From contig LGRX02029181.1 of the NCBI GenBank assembly GCA_001247695.2, forward strand, positions 1-64,000: a stretch of DNA of 64,000 nt. The letters are read 5' to 3'. Made by a program: the position numbers and the translations under genes. The stretch's first letter is position 1. Each line of letters begins with the position of its first letter. Positions 39,455 to 49,611 of the stretch are shown piece by piece. Below the pieces are notes generated by a model that had not been told where the DNA came from, searched no databases, and saw only the letters and a list, made by a program, of their open reading frames with translations. Source of the stretch: Cymbomonas tetramitiformis (lineage: Eukaryota; Chlorophyta; Pyramimonadophyceae; Pyramimonadales; Pyramimonadaceae).

Positions 39455-42400
39455 ATGCCCCCCAAATCAAAACGGAAACAAAATCCTATGGCTCGGCATA
39501 AGCTTACAACCGACGATTGGCAAGATTTACAAGATAAAAACCTAACAGGTGAAGAACAAACGAAAGCTGTACGTGATTACAAGAAGAAGTATCGGAAATC
39601 AAAAGATAAGGTTGAAAAAGTTACAAGACGACAGTGGACCAAGCAAAATAAGAAGCCTGCCAAAGAACAAAGTAGACTTGATGAAATCAATAAGTATACC
39701 GTCGGAGATTCAAAAAGACATATCAAGAAATTCAGTACCGATGTTGAAAAACTTAAGGTTCCCTTTACAACGTTTCTTGAAAGAGCTGGTCCCGATGGTA
39801 GCAGTCTAAACTATTGGTTACCGGAGAAGACAAAAGGAGTTGAGCAAGTATCAATGAGAGCGGTGTTCGAGGATGGGACCACATCAAAATGGGTCAAAGG
39901 TTCAGATCGCCAAGATGTGATGATGAAATTTGAAGAGATGTTACAAAGTCCAAAAGGCGGAGACAGTTCGAAAAAGTCTGTAGAAGTTGCCAAAGACATT
40001 GAAGTTGAGTACTATTCTTCTAAACCACCAGAAGGTAAAGGCTCTCGTTGCATGGCAGCTCCGAAGAATGGTGTAGATTTACGACTGAAGCAATGTGTGA
40101 TTAAGATTGAATCCCGCAACAATTGTGGTATTAAATCTTTGGAACTTTTACATAGGAAACGAAAATTAGATAAGATGTTGAGTGACAATCTCATTAAAAA
40201 GAATCAATATGAAAATAAATGGAAACAACTCAAAAGAGATGCTAGCAATCATAGAGGCAATATTACAACGATATCTAATCAGCTGCGTTTGAAATTGTTT
40301 CCGAAAAAGGATGAAAATGGAATCAATATAGAAGACTTTTCTATTTTAGAAAAACATTATGAAATTAACATATTTGTGTGGGGTATCACTGAAAGACTTG
40401 GCGGTGATCCAATCATGTATTACCCGCCGTACTTTAACGAACACAATGACTATTCAAGTTATAATGATAGTTATCACATACTCTTACATGACAATCACTA
40501 TGAACCGATTACACGTATCGATTGTTTTCGAGGCAAGACTTATCGACCATCGTGTCCACAATGCAAGTCTCAAAGATGTATCTTTGCAAACAAAGAAACA
40601 CGATTAACACCTGGAAACAAACAATGGCATCATTGTGAAATTTGCAATCGTAAGTTCATGAATCAGGACTGCTACAATCTTCATACCGACCTGATAACAT
40701 GTGATAAGGTTCACAAATGTAAGACGTGCAATGTTATATTTAATCCCAATGAGAAACATATATGTGGATACAAGTCATGTCCTAATTGTAAGATCGTTTG
40801 TAATGTGCATGAGCATAAGTGTTACATGACAAAGGTTCAACCGAAACCCATATTGGACTATAAAACCATTGTTTGTTTTGATTTTGAAACAATGAATGAC
40901 AACGGCAGATTGATTGTTAATCATTGCGAAAGTCAATATCACGATGGTTCATTTGTAATTCACAAAACAATAGATGACTTTCTGGAATGGGTATATCTCA
41001 AAAAACATGATAATCATACCTTCGTTGCTCATTGCGGTTCAAAATTCGATTTTAGATTAATCGTCGAACATATCATCAATGTACAACGAAAACCTCCACA
41101 AGATATATTATATACAGGTGCAGACATTCTATGTATGAGGATTGGAAATGTAAGATTTATTGATTCATATATGTTTATGACAAGACCATTGCATTCCCTT
41201 CCGGAAATGTTTGGCTTTGAACATGAAATCACGAAGGGATATTATCCACATCTTTTCAATACAAAAGAGAACGAACACTATATGGGACTTTATCCCGATA
41301 TCAAGTATTACAATCCCGAGATACTTCAACCAGAAGCTTATCAAAAATTATACAAATGGTGGCATGAGAAAAAGAGCAAGTGTTTTATATTTGAAAATCC
41401 AAAAGAGATTGCACGATATTGCCATGACGATGTGACCATCCTACGCCGTGCAGTGTTTGCTTTCAGAGATTGTTTTCTTAAAATTACCGATAATAAGTTC
41501 GATCCATTCAGCTATCTAACTTTGGCTCATTTGGCGGTGAACATATGGAGAAATGAGTGTATGCCCAAGGACTCAGTGGGTATACTACAATCACTGACCA
41601 AATCTCAGAATGCCTCTATCAAAGAAAATCAATGGTTGGATTATATAGCACACACAACGTCGGCGAAGCTTGTTATAGATTTGGATGGTAAACGGAACTA
41701 TAAACTCAAAGATTTACATATGTATGTTGATGGTTATGATAAGGATACAAACACAGTTTATGAATTTCTTGGTAGTTGGTTTCATGCCGATTTGAAGAAG
41801 TATCACAAAGATGATATTCAGTATCAACAGGGTCGGAGATCGGGCATGACATTTGGCGAAGTTAATCGTCAAACAATGAAACGATTAGAGGACATCAAGG
41901 CAGCTGGCTACAATCTTGTATATATATGGGAATCGGACTGGGATTCACAAGTTGCTCAATTGAAGACTTCACATGTTGGAAATGCATTCTTAGATAGACA
42001 AATTTTAGCTTCTCCCATTCATGATAGAGACTCCTATCATGGTGCAAGAACTGATTTAGGTAAGTTGTTTTATAAATGCAAAGACAATGAAAATATCAGA
42101 TATCAAGACTTCAACTCTATGTATCCTTCAGTAATGAAGACCAAACGGTTCCCGAAAGGGCACCCGGAGATTATTAGAGATGTTAAATCCCTTGATATTC
42201 ATGGATACTTTGGATTGATTAAATGTAAGATACTACCAAATAAACATTTGAAGTTTGGTGTGTTACCACACGTGACCAATAAATTGATCTTTCCGTTGTA
42301 TGAAATGGTCGGAACATGGACCACGGTAGAATTGGAAAAGGCTATTGAAAAGGGATATCAGATTCTTGACATATACGAAATTAAGCATTGGAAAGAAACT

Positions 42401-43333
42401 TCAACCGATTTATTTGCAGGTTACATTGATAAATTTCTTAAACTCAAGACCGAGTCGTCGGGACCGCCCGAAGATGACATAGATACATTCATCAAAGACT
42501 TTGAGTTTCATGAAGGTATCAAGTTAGACAAACGAAACATCAAATACAATCCAGGTATGAGACAAGTTGCTAAAGACATGCAAAATATATTATATGGAAA
42601 ACTCGGTGAACGATCAAACAAATCTAAAAGTAAGGTCATTCAGAACCCAGGTGAGTTCTACAATACAATCAGTAATAAGAGGTACGATTGTAAATATGAG
42701 TTTATTGGATCTGAAGAGAATGAGATGGTATTGATGAATTTTACTGAGAATTCTGATGTGTATGCCGACACACGGTTTTCAACGAACGAGGTGTTGGCCG
42801 CGTTCATAACCAGCTATGGACGATTGAAATTGTACGAGCTGATAGAAGCCACCGGGTTCTCAAACGTATTATACTTTGATACTGATTCTATTATATATAT
42901 AGAAACTCAAGAGAATCATCATATATATCACGGTACTGGTTATCGACAACCATGGTTAGGTTATCTTAAGTGTGAGCTTCAAGGATTGGAAAAGGAACAT
43001 GGAAAGTGTATTGAATTTCTAAGCACTGGACCCAAATCATATAGCTTGAAATTCAACGATGGATATTGTATGACCAAGATAAAAGGTTTCTCTTTGAGTG
43101 TTGATAATTTACAACATATCAATCATGATATAATGAAGGATATGATTTTGAATCAAAGGAACAATCCAGTTAAAATGAATAACCTTGTTATCAGACATGC
43201 ACCAAAAAGCAACAATCAAAGATTGTTGCCATTAGGATTGGAAACAAGATCGGAATCGAAGACATTCAATTTCAGTTACGACAAAGGAAACATTGATTGG
43301 AAGACATGGGAAGTTGTTCCATTCTTAGATTAA
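39455..43333 (+). CDS. Protein-primed-type family B DNA polymerase (pPolB)
   Basis: 1292 residues. A long basic N-terminus and a Cys/His-rich region (CPQCKSQRC, CEICNRKF, CKTCNVIF) precede the 3'-5' exonuclease: ExoI VCFDFETMND (near 475), ExoII HCGSKFDFRL, ExoIII YCHDDVTIL. An inserted endonuclease-like segment (TVYEFLGSWFHADL ... YNLVYIWESDWDSQ) follows, as in polinton polymerases. Polymerase motifs are A DFNSMYPSVM (near 885), B KDMQNILYGK and C YFDTDSIIY (near 1140). All key aspartates are present. It replicates the linear genome from its inverted-repeat ends. The stop codon lies in a 49-bp palindrome. Confidence 0.92.
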   Translation: MPPKSKRKQNPMARHKLTTDDWQDLQDKNLTGEEQTKAVRDYKKKYRKSKDKVEKVTRRQWTKQNKKPAKEQSRLDEINKYTVGDSKRHIKKFSTDVEKLKVPFTTFLERAGPDGSSLNYWLPEKTKGVEQVSMRAVFEDGTTSKWVKGSDRQDVMMKFEEMLQSPKGGDSSKKSVEVAKDIEVEYYSSKPPEGKGSRCMAAPKNGVDLRLKQCVIKIESRNNCGIKSLELLHRKRKLDKMLSDNLIKKNQYENKWKQLKRDASNHRGNITTISNQLRLKLFPKKDENGINIEDFSILEKHYEINIFVWGITERLGGDPIMYYPPYFNEHNDYSSYNDSYHILLHDNHYEPITRIDCFRGKTYRPSCPQCKSQRCIFANKETRLTPGNKQWHHCEICNRKFMNQDCYNLHTDLITCDKVHKCKTCNVIFNPNEKHICGYKSCPNCKIVCNVHEHKCYMTKVQPKPILDYKTIVCFDFETMNDNGRLIVNHCESQYHDGSFVIHKTIDDFLEWVYLKKHDNHTFVAHCGSKFDFRLIVEHIINVQRKPPQDILYTGADILCMRIGNVRFIDSYMFMTRPLHSLPEMFGFEHEITKGYYPHLFNTKENEHYMGLYPDIKYYNPEILQPEAYQKLYKWWHEKKSKCFIFENPKEIARYCHDDVTILRRAVFAFRDCFLKITDNKFDPFSYLTLAHLAVNIWRNECMPKDSVGILQSLTKSQNASIKENQWLDYIAHTTSAKLVIDLDGKRNYKLKDLHMYVDGYDKDTNTVYEFLGSWFHADLKKYHKDDIQYQQGRRSGMTFGEVNRQTMKRLEDIKAAGYNLVYIWESDWDSQVAQLKTSHVGNAFLDRQILASPIHDRDSYHGARTDLGKLFYKCKDNENIRYQDFNSMYPSVMKTKRFPKGHPEIIRDVKSLDIHGYFGLIKCKILPNKHLKFGVLPHVTNKLIFPLYEMVGTWTTVELEKAIEKGYQILDIYEIKHWKETSTDLFAGYIDKFLKLKTESSGPPEDDIDTFIKDFEFHEGIKLDKRNIKYNPGMRQVAKDMQNILYGKLGERSNKSKSKVIQNPGEFYNTISNKRYDCKYEFIGSEENEMVLMNFTENSDVYADTRFSTNEVLAAFITSYGRLKLYELIEATGFSNVLYFDTDSIIYIETQENHHIYHGTGYRQPWLGYLKCELQGLEKEHGKCIEFLSTGPKSYSLKFNDGYCMTKIKGFSLSVDNLQHINHDIMKDMILNQRNNPVKMNNLVIRHAPKSNNQRLLPLGLETRSESKTFNFSYDKGNIDWKTWEVVPFLD
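43209..43229. repeat. 21-bp palindrome in the polymerase 3' end
   Basis: GCAACAATC-AAA-GATTGTTGC is a coding version of the GGAACAATC palindrome seen in the terminal repeats and the ATPase 3' end. Both arms changed (GG to GC, CC to GC), keeping the pairing. Confidence 0.8.
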
Positions 43334-43429
43334 TACTTAGTACTATGAAACCTCACTTTGGAACAACGGCAAAATCAAAAGTTCCGAAACGAGGATTATA
43401 TATAGAGTAATATAATCTTACTTTGGAAC
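43316..43429. repeat. Two 49-bp GTTCC palindromes after the polymerase
   Basis: 43316-43364 contains the polymerase stop codon (TAA at 43331-43333). 43381-43429 follows. Both have GTTCC/GGAAC ends. They separate the polymerase from the integrase. Confidence 0.85.
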
Positions 43430-43465
43430 ATTTATTGTATACTATATGTAACACTATTATATAGT

Positions 43466-44812
43466 ATGACAAGTAAACCGATATCTGAGAGTAGACTTCA
43501 AGAATTATACCTGGACCCAAAGTTTGGTCAATCTAGTGCCAATGCATTTACCAAGAAGCTTAAAGCACAAGGTTACAAGGTCACAGAATCTCAGGTCAAG
43601 GCTGCTATTTCCAAGACTGAGACATCACAAGTTTTATCACAGCCTAAAAGGGTAAATCGTAAGGATTATTTTCCAACGTATGGCCCGGTCGATAAGGTCT
43701 CTATACAAGCCGATCTGGCCTTCATACCCAAAGACAAGTCGGTGAACAAAGGATATGCCGTGATTCTGACCGCGGTAAACGTAAACACCAACCGTGCCTA
43801 CGCAATCGCTTTGAAATCCAAAACCGTCAGAGACAAGAACAATAAACGATCGGAGGATGTCGAGGGTATCGTTCCTGCCATGAGACGATTATTAAAGGAA
43901 ACCAAAATGGATACACTAAGTACCGATTTAGGTAGCGAGTTCACGAACAAACCCGTGCAAGCATTGTTGAAAGAGAAAGGAATCAAACATTACACGTCTC
44001 AAAAAGAGGACCACACTCGGCAAGGTAAAATTGAAAGATTCAACAAAACTTTAAAACGAAGATTTAATTTCAACGAGGCGAGAACCGGTAAAAATAATTG
44101 GGTTGACTATTTGGACTCTATCGTCGAGAACTATAATGAAACGGTAAACCAAGGTAATATCAATGATACCCCTCCCGATGACATGAATAAGAATCGTGTT
44201 ATCAGAAGTGTCTTGTTGAAACGCAATCAAACTGCCAAACTATTACAAAAATTAGATATCAAGCCCGGTGATCGAGTTCGATTGCGTGTGACTAAGAAGA
44301 CATTTGATAAAGAGAGTCAAACATGGTCTTCGCAGGTGTACAAAGTCCGAAGTAGAAAGGGGTTGTCTTTCGTAATAGAGGACGCTGACGGTGATACCTT
44401 AAGCCGACAATACAAACCAAGAGAACTGAAAGAGGTTCAAGGACCTGTTTCCAAACCATCCAAAGAAACTCGTGGGACCAAGACTGACAGTGAAAGCAAG
44501 CAGGCCGCAAAATCGGAGCGTGCATTGAAGAAAGAGGGTATAGAAGGTAATACTGCTTCCAAGACATCTAGAAACTATGACAACTATGAAGTTAATGTGT
44601 TCATTAGCGATAAGAAATCGCCAAACTATCAAAAGACTTTGAAAGGATATCTTAAACTCAATCGATCAAGGAAAAGTAAACGTAAGTATCAGTTGATATT
44701 CTATGACAAATCGGAAGAGGATGAGTTCGTTGATATTCCTGACCCTGAAATTAAGTTGTTAAAAAAAAAGAAAATCATAGGTAATATATATGAAACCATA
44801 TTGCGGGTTTAA
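43466..44812 (+). CDS. Retrovirus-type (RVE) integrase of polinton type
   Basis: 448 residues. The catalytic triad is visible as D83 (IQADLAFI), D154 (LSTDLGSEF) and E190 (GKIERFNKT), spaced as in a DD35E core. An SH3-like region (DIKPGDRVRLRVTKKTF) and a charged linker follow. The tail (NYEVNVFISDKKSPNY...KYQLIFYDKSEEDEF) is chromodomain-like in size but not proven. It would insert the linear viral DNA into host DNA. TATATAGT lies directly before the ATG. Confidence 0.9.
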   Translation: MTSKPISESRLQELYLDPKFGQSSANAFTKKLKAQGYKVTESQVKAAISKTETSQVLSQPKRVNRKDYFPTYGPVDKVSIQADLAFIPKDKSVNKGYAVILTAVNVNTNRAYAIALKSKTVRDKNNKRSEDVEGIVPAMRRLLKETKMDTLSTDLGSEFTNKPVQALLKEKGIKHYTSQKEDHTRQGKIERFNKTLKRRFNFNEARTGKNNWVDYLDSIVENYNETVNQGNINDTPPDDMNKNRVIRSVLLKRNQTAKLLQKLDIKPGDRVRLRVTKKTFDKESQTWSSQVYKVRSRKGLSFVIEDADGDTLSRQYKPRELKEVQGPVSKPSKETRGTKTDSESKQAAKSERALKKEGIEGNTASKTSRNYDNYEVNVFISDKKSPNYQKTLKGYLKLNRSRKSKRKYQLIFYDKSEEDEFVDIPDPEIKLLKKKKIIGNIYETILRV

Positions 44813-44960
44813 AGATAAACCCCCGAAAGGACGAACTCTCGGTGCCCGGAGATATTGCAAATCAAGAAATCAATTACGCCGTTTTGGTCGTATAGCAGTC
44901 GTGGCTCCAAATAATCATGCACCAGGCAATCACAATCCCGGACCGAGCAATAATACATAA
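44790..44960 (+). CDS. Small Cys/Arg-rich protein (56 aa)
   Basis: Starts MKPYCGFKDKPPKGRTLGAR, then RYCKSRNQLRRFGRI. The spacing CG...PKG...G...C...Q.R.(Y/F)G recalls a short basic protein recurrent in polintons and some large DNA viruses, from memory of the motif only. It overlaps the integrase 3' end by 23 bases in another frame, which supports a genuine compact viral gene. Confidence 0.55.
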   Translation: MKPYCGFKDKPPKGRTLGARRYCKSRNQLRRFGRIAVVAPNNHAPGNHNPGPSNNT

Positions 44961-44980
44961 ACTTTTTCTACATTACTTTA

Positions 44981-45607
44981 ATGAGAACGATCCTGACCGA
45001 TGAGGTCGGAAGACGCAATTGTATGAAAATGATGGGAATTGCCAACGGCTCAAGTTCCGACACTCTGTTCCGTGGATATGGAAAACTCGCTAAAAACAAC
45101 TACGTGATAACGATGCCGAGTCAAAACAGTGCGGTATTCTACAATAGTTTGAGAGATTCAATCATAAGAACGGAGCCATTAGTGAGAGACATTCAGGACT
45201 ATAGCAGTGATATTGATACAACCATACCCAATTCTATGATGACAATGTTAAATCCAATGATGACAATGACACAAGACGATATCGATAATCAAGCGTTAAG
45301 GCGTATTGAGGAAGACGCTCAAGAACGAAACGCCATTCTCGCACAAGCAGCCAAACAACTACCACCAGACACTCCTGAAGCAGCTGGACCGTCAAAGATT
45401 ACTGGAAAGGGTAAGCATATGAAACTCGCAGTCCAGGAATCGTTGCAATTACCCGAAATGCAAGATCCAAAAGTTTTTGGGGGTCTCGCTTCACAAGGCG
45501 TCAGGACCCGAGCCCAATCAACACAAAGTCCCTTGAGAAAAGTAGTTAATTTTGTTATTGGAGAAGACGTTTCATCCCCATACAAACAAAAGGAAAAAGA
45601 TACTTAA
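44981..45607 (+). CDS. Unknown viral protein (208 aa)
   Basis: No domain is recognised. The N-terminal 80 residues look globular, then come a Met/Thr-rich stretch, a helical segment (DIDNQALRRIEEDAQERNAI) and a Pro/Lys-rich tail. It lies 5 bases before the lipase gene in the same direction, between integrase and virion genes, so a virion or assembly role is possible. Confidence 0.55.
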   Translation: MRTILTDEVGRRNCMKMMGIANGSSSDTLFRGYGKLAKNNYVITMPSQNSAVFYNSLRDSIIRTEPLVRDIQDYSSDIDTTIPNSMMTMLNPMMTMTQDDIDNQALRRIEEDAQERNAILAQAAKQLPPDTPEAAGPSKITGKGKHMKLAVQESLQLPEMQDPKVFGGLASQGVRTRAQSTQSPLRKVVNFVIGEDVSSPYKQKEKDT

Positions 45608-45612
45608 TAGTA

Positions 45613-46959
45613 ATGCAAGTACCTTGTAATCAAAGCTATCAATCGAACGTTTATTGTAGACCATCTAGTAGTTATTTTAGTAATTTTGTTGATCATAAAA
45701 ATGATAAACAAATACATACGCGTCATGGGCCTGGCAATAGTAGTGCACCTTTCAAATCTATGGTCACAGTCAAGAGTAAACCAATCATGAAACCTGACGA
45801 TGTTGACAAGTATACACAAAGAGACACCTCAAAATTGCTAAATGCTCTCAGTCAAGACGCAGTGAAATTTCCGAGTACCGCTTTAAACAAAGTATTTGGT
45901 CCTAACATTACATCTAGGGACAATCCTACACAAACAAGGTATGCACGGGCATCAGATGTCTCTTATGCTTATAGTTATGGCGATAAAGCACGTTTAAAGG
46001 GTATCATGAGAGGACTTCCTGGTTATTACGTAGATCAAAGTTTGTCGGGCAGAAATTCTACAACGTTGGTCAATCCTAAAAGTCAAGACGTCATTATTGC
46101 ATATCGAGGCTCTGATGCAGAATTTGGAAGTCTGAACACTCTTGCCCAGGACATCTCACGTGGACAAAACGTAGAAGATTGGTATGTAAATCTTTTGACA
46201 TTGATGAAACAACAACGTAGTACATCAAGATATCAAGAAGCACAACAACGATTTGACGATGTCAAAATGAAATACGGTGGCTATAAGCTATCGGTCACCG
46301 GACACTCTAACGGCGGTGGTCAAAGCAATTACATATCGGAAGTTAACAACGTAGAAGGGCATCATTTTAACCCAGCAATAAATCCTTTGCAAGAACCGAT
46401 GAACACTCCGACCGAAAAGCAAGTATTATACTCAACTGAAGGTGATCTGATATCCTTGCCGGCACGATTGAAGCCACATCCCAACAGCAATTATGATATC
46501 GTACATGTCAATCCAAAGGTAGGTACGGAAAACAATTTGACAAAATTGCATAGCGTGGAACAAATGTACTCAGATACACCGGAGTCTACGCGAGTCAGTA
46601 CAGCAAGGTCTCGTTACGGCTTCGCCAACGCCATGACAGGTTCGGCGGTGGGAGGGTACCTTGGATATTACACACCGACTGACACCAACGACGAACGTAT
46701 CTTTAGGACCACTCAAGGTTTATTAGAACCAATCTTATTATCAGAAACTCCAAATGTAAACTTCACAGATTTAATGAATGTAATGGGTGTTAAAGAAAGC
46801 TTGGGCGAGAAGAATTACATACGTGAAAAATTGGGACTGAATCCTATAGAACAAAAACCGTTAACGGAAGTGCCGATCTATGATCCAATCACAGAGATGA
46901 TACGTCAAGTCACGGGTCGTGCTGACCAAGACAAGGAGTTGTTCCAAACCGGGGATTAA
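45613..46959 (+). CDS. Class 3 lipase-like hydrolase
   Basis: 448 residues with an alpha/beta-hydrolase core: IIAYRGSD before a nucleophile elbow GHSNG (Ser232), a likely acid at Asp278 (STEGDLISL) and His313 (TKLHSVEQMY). The first about 100 residues precede the domain and are not recognised. Lipases of this kind occur in several polinton-like viruses and may act on membranes during entry or exit (inference). The final codons and the TAA are provided by a 49-bp palindrome (46941-46989). Confidence 0.78.
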   Translation: MQVPCNQSYQSNVYCRPSSSYFSNFVDHKNDKQIHTRHGPGNSSAPFKSMVTVKSKPIMKPDDVDKYTQRDTSKLLNALSQDAVKFPSTALNKVFGPNITSRDNPTQTRYARASDVSYAYSYGDKARLKGIMRGLPGYYVDQSLSGRNSTTLVNPKSQDVIIAYRGSDAEFGSLNTLAQDISRGQNVEDWYVNLLTLMKQQRSTSRYQEAQQRFDDVKMKYGGYKLSVTGHSNGGGQSNYISEVNNVEGHHFNPAINPLQEPMNTPTEKQVLYSTEGDLISLPARLKPHPNSNYDIVHVNPKVGTENNLTKLHSVEQMYSDTPESTRVSTARSRYGFANAMTGSAVGGYLGYYTPTDTNDERIFRTTQGLLEPILLSETPNVNFTDLMNVMGVKESLGEKNYIREKLGLNPIEQKPLTEVPIYDPITEMIRQVTGRADQDKELFQTGD

Positions 46960-46989
46960 TACTATAGTAATATATCCTCACATTGGAAC
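46941..46989. repeat. 49-bp GTTCC palindrome containing the lipase stop codon
   Basis: The gene reads into the repeat and stops at its GATTAA. The unit matches those in the terminal repeats almost exactly. Confidence 0.92.
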
Positions 46990-47021
46990 ATCGGTAAACT
47001 TTTTATTTATATGATAATAAG

Positions 47022-47234
47022 ATGGACCGTCAAGAATTGATACGCTTAGCCAAACTTCAATACCCCGATATTAAAGAAGCTCATGTAGAATTGCTTGTAG
47101 ATGATTATATCAAACGTCCAGACTATTACGATGATTTGTACAACGGCAATATTGAGGAACCGAAACCTTTAGACAGAGATACTGATGATTCCATAAAAGA
47201 TAATTGTTATATTAATATAGATGAGCGTAATTAG
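47022..47234 (+). CDS. Small acidic protein upstream of the minor capsid gene
   Basis: 70 residues, helical and acidic (LAKLQYPDIKEAHVELLVDD). It overlaps the next gene by 14 bases, so the two are probably co-expressed. Family unknown. Confidence 0.6.
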   Translation: MDRQELIRLAKLQYPDIKEAHVELLVDDYIKRPDYYDDLYNGNIEEPKPLDRDTDDSIKDNCYINIDERN

Positions 47235-48231
47235 CACAAGAACGCTATTCTTGTCTTCCGAAGACAACAGCAATGGAGACGCACGTGTTTTGCAAATGAA
47301 CATACCCACTCAGCTGATAAGTTACCGAGCACAAACCAAATTGAGATTAACTTTGAATACTTTCTCTTGTGCAAAGACATGGTATAGTATCAACGAGACC
47401 AATGGCATCTTCTATGTGGGTGATACGGTAAATGATACTTTAACGGAAGTGAAAATACCTTATGCAAATTATACAGAGCTGGATCAATTCACATCTAAAC
47501 TGGCCGCCGCAATAAAAACTGCCATCGGCGGCACGATAGACACAGTTACTATCACTTATGACAAGGACAACGGCGGGGCCTTAAATTATGAGAACAAATT
47601 TCGTATAGAATTAAGACCACCACAGCCCGATGTAAAGTTTGTAGCTTTTAGTGTCAGCGGCGATTTTCAAGCTATACTTGGGTCTCCTTTAGACACCGCC
47701 TTAAATACCTCGGTTTCCAGAGCAGGCAAATACAACGATTCCGACCAAGTACTCGGTGGCCGTGTTAACCGCAGTACGGCAGGTATGAGTACAGTGTCCG
47801 AGCTCTTAGACTTGTTTCAAACAAGTTATGTTGTAGAGTACAGCTTATGTGAATCGATATACCCTTGCAACATTCAAACCAACGACGCCTTGTACCTTAG
47901 GGTCACATCGTTACCAACACACAATATTGAATCAACCAATCTTTCTACTTTTACAAACAATAACGAAATGATCAGTTCTGATATATGGGCGAAAATACTA
48001 TTGCCTAGTGACACGACGACAGATTTCATAAGATACATAGATCCAAACGACAACTTTGTTATTGAAGTGTCTGGGTCTCAATTTACTTCATTTAGAATCA
48101 CACTTACAGATTCTAAAGCAAGACTGATCACATTGGCCTCTCCGACCCAAGCATCAGACGGCAGTATTAACTATTCATTAAGCATTAAGGTTGAAGAATT
48201 AGCACCTGCTGGTCTCTCAGATATTTTATAA
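47221..48231 (+). CDS. Putative minor capsid (penton) protein
   Basis: 336 residues, beta-rich, with the layout of a single jelly roll at the vertices of such capsids. The early strand TRTLFLSSEDN, LRLTLNTFSCAKTW, and the late FRITLTDSKARL resemble penton proteins of polinton-like viruses. It sits directly upstream of the major capsid gene, which is the usual order. The assignment rests on position and strand pattern more than on a unique motif. Confidence 0.7.
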   Translation: MSVISTRTLFLSSEDNSNGDARVLQMNIPTQLISYRAQTKLRLTLNTFSCAKTWYSINETNGIFYVGDTVNDTLTEVKIPYANYTELDQFTSKLAAAIKTAIGGTIDTVTITYDKDNGGALNYENKFRIELRPPQPDVKFVAFSVSGDFQAILGSPLDTALNTSVSRAGKYNDSDQVLGGRVNRSTAGMSTVSELLDLFQTSYVVEYSLCESIYPCNIQTNDALYLRVTSLPTHNIESTNLSTFTNNNEMISSDIWAKILLPSDTTTDFIRYIDPNDNFVIEVSGSQFTSFRITLTDSKARLITLASPTQASDGSINYSLSIKVEELAPAGLSDIL

Positions 48232-48253
48232 TCTTTATAATATATATACAAAA

Positions 48254-49588
48254 ATGAGCCTCCCCATGTCATTGGCCTACGGCTTATCGAAAATGAACTC
48301 GTATTCCACCAATTACTTCAGATTGGAAACCACTAATCTTACTAAAGCATCGAGGTATTCAACTATAACTTTGAATCTGCCTGTCAATTCCATCGTTAAT
48401 ATGAAAAGTCTCAGTATGCATTGCAAAGGTTCGTGCAAAACTCCTATATCATATACGGACACTACAGCTAAAGATTTAATTGTTACGCTTCCCAACGGGT
48501 TGGAAAAGCTCATCTCTAGGTGTGAGGTGTTCGCAGGAGGGCAGCAATTGACCACTGGTTTTCAATCTTACAGCACGGTAGCAACCGTTCTCGACACTAT
48601 CAAAACAACACTCAGTAAAGAAATGACTTATCAACGTGTTCTCAAAAATCAAGAAATCAATGTTGCTGACAATTTCTATGCCACACCACGACCATACATC
48701 TTGAATACCTGGCTCAGCATATTAGGAGAAGCAGAACCTTCATACATTGATACAAGTCTTCTTCCTCCAGTTCAAATCAGATTGTATTTGCATGGGCCTG
48801 AGGTGTTAGGAGCGTTTGTCCAAGGTAGTCCACCTGAAGTCGATCTCACGGAAAAAGCCCAACAGACTTTAATATCACAAGGGGACTTTTTATTAGACGA
48901 CCTTTACTTTACCGTAGAAACAATCACTTTCAGTTCAGGTGTCTACGATGCCGCCGTGGAATCAAAATTGCGTGACGGTTTTTTGGAAATTCCGTATAAG
49001 AACTATTTTTCATTTTTTGAAGGGGCCTCTACGATGGACAAAAGTACGCGATTCTCTTTGAGTTCACAGTGTATTGATAACATATATGCTGTTCAACGCC
49101 CAGGGGATTATCGGGATAAACCTTTAGGACTTATCAAATTGGAAAACACCTGTGGTACATCTTACCTCCCGTCTTACTTTAGATTTTCAGCTGGTCATTT
49201 AGGTGCTCTACAATTTAACTTGAATAACCTGTTCGTTCCTAACTATAGAGTCGACCCTCTTGCAGCCTTCAATCTGCTCACTATCGGTAAAGCTGACAAC
49301 TACGGTACGCTATCGGGTTGTAAGATTAACAGTTATGAAGATTGGCTCAATAATCAGTTCATTCCTATGGTACGTTTGAATCTCCCCTCAGAAATGGGCG
49401 TCAGAAGCCTAACAGGATTGGATTCTCGGGGTTTGAACAGTTCCTTCTATTTTCAAACTCATATAGCACAACCAGATGACGCTTTACAAAAGGTAAATCT
49501 GACAAACAGTAACGAGGTAATGATTATTTGCGAAACGACCGCAGTTCTTCGTATCGGTCAAAACCGTGTGATCGAAACGGTATTTTAA
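48254..49588 (+). CDS. Major capsid protein (double jelly roll)
   Basis: 444 residues. The N-terminal SYSTNYFRLETTNL, then DLIVTLPNGLEKLISRCEVF, and FRFSAGHLGALQFNLNNLF fit the major capsid family of polinton-like viruses. It would form the pseudo-hexameric capsomers. Its length is normal for the group and the frame is intact. TATATATACA lies just before the ATG. Exact family placement needs a profile search. Confidence 0.78.
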   Translation: MSLPMSLAYGLSKMNSYSTNYFRLETTNLTKASRYSTITLNLPVNSIVNMKSLSMHCKGSCKTPISYTDTTAKDLIVTLPNGLEKLISRCEVFAGGQQLTTGFQSYSTVATVLDTIKTTLSKEMTYQRVLKNQEINVADNFYATPRPYILNTWLSILGEAEPSYIDTSLLPPVQIRLYLHGPEVLGAFVQGSPPEVDLTEKAQQTLISQGDFLLDDLYFTVETITFSSGVYDAAVESKLRDGFLEIPYKNYFSFFEGASTMDKSTRFSLSSQCIDNIYAVQRPGDYRDKPLGLIKLENTCGTSYLPSYFRFSAGHLGALQFNLNNLFVPNYRVDPLAAFNLLTIGKADNYGTLSGCKINSYEDWLNNQFIPMVRLNLPSEMGVRSLTGLDSRGLNSSFYFQTHIAQPDDALQKVNLTNSNEVMIICETTAVLRIGQNRVIETVF

Positions 49589-49611
49589 AAAGCGGTTAAT
49601 AGTATACAAAC

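Noticed and set aside
48313..48555. Minus-strand ORF inside the major capsid gene
   Set aside because: It is the antisense of a well-supported gene, with no start context or motif.
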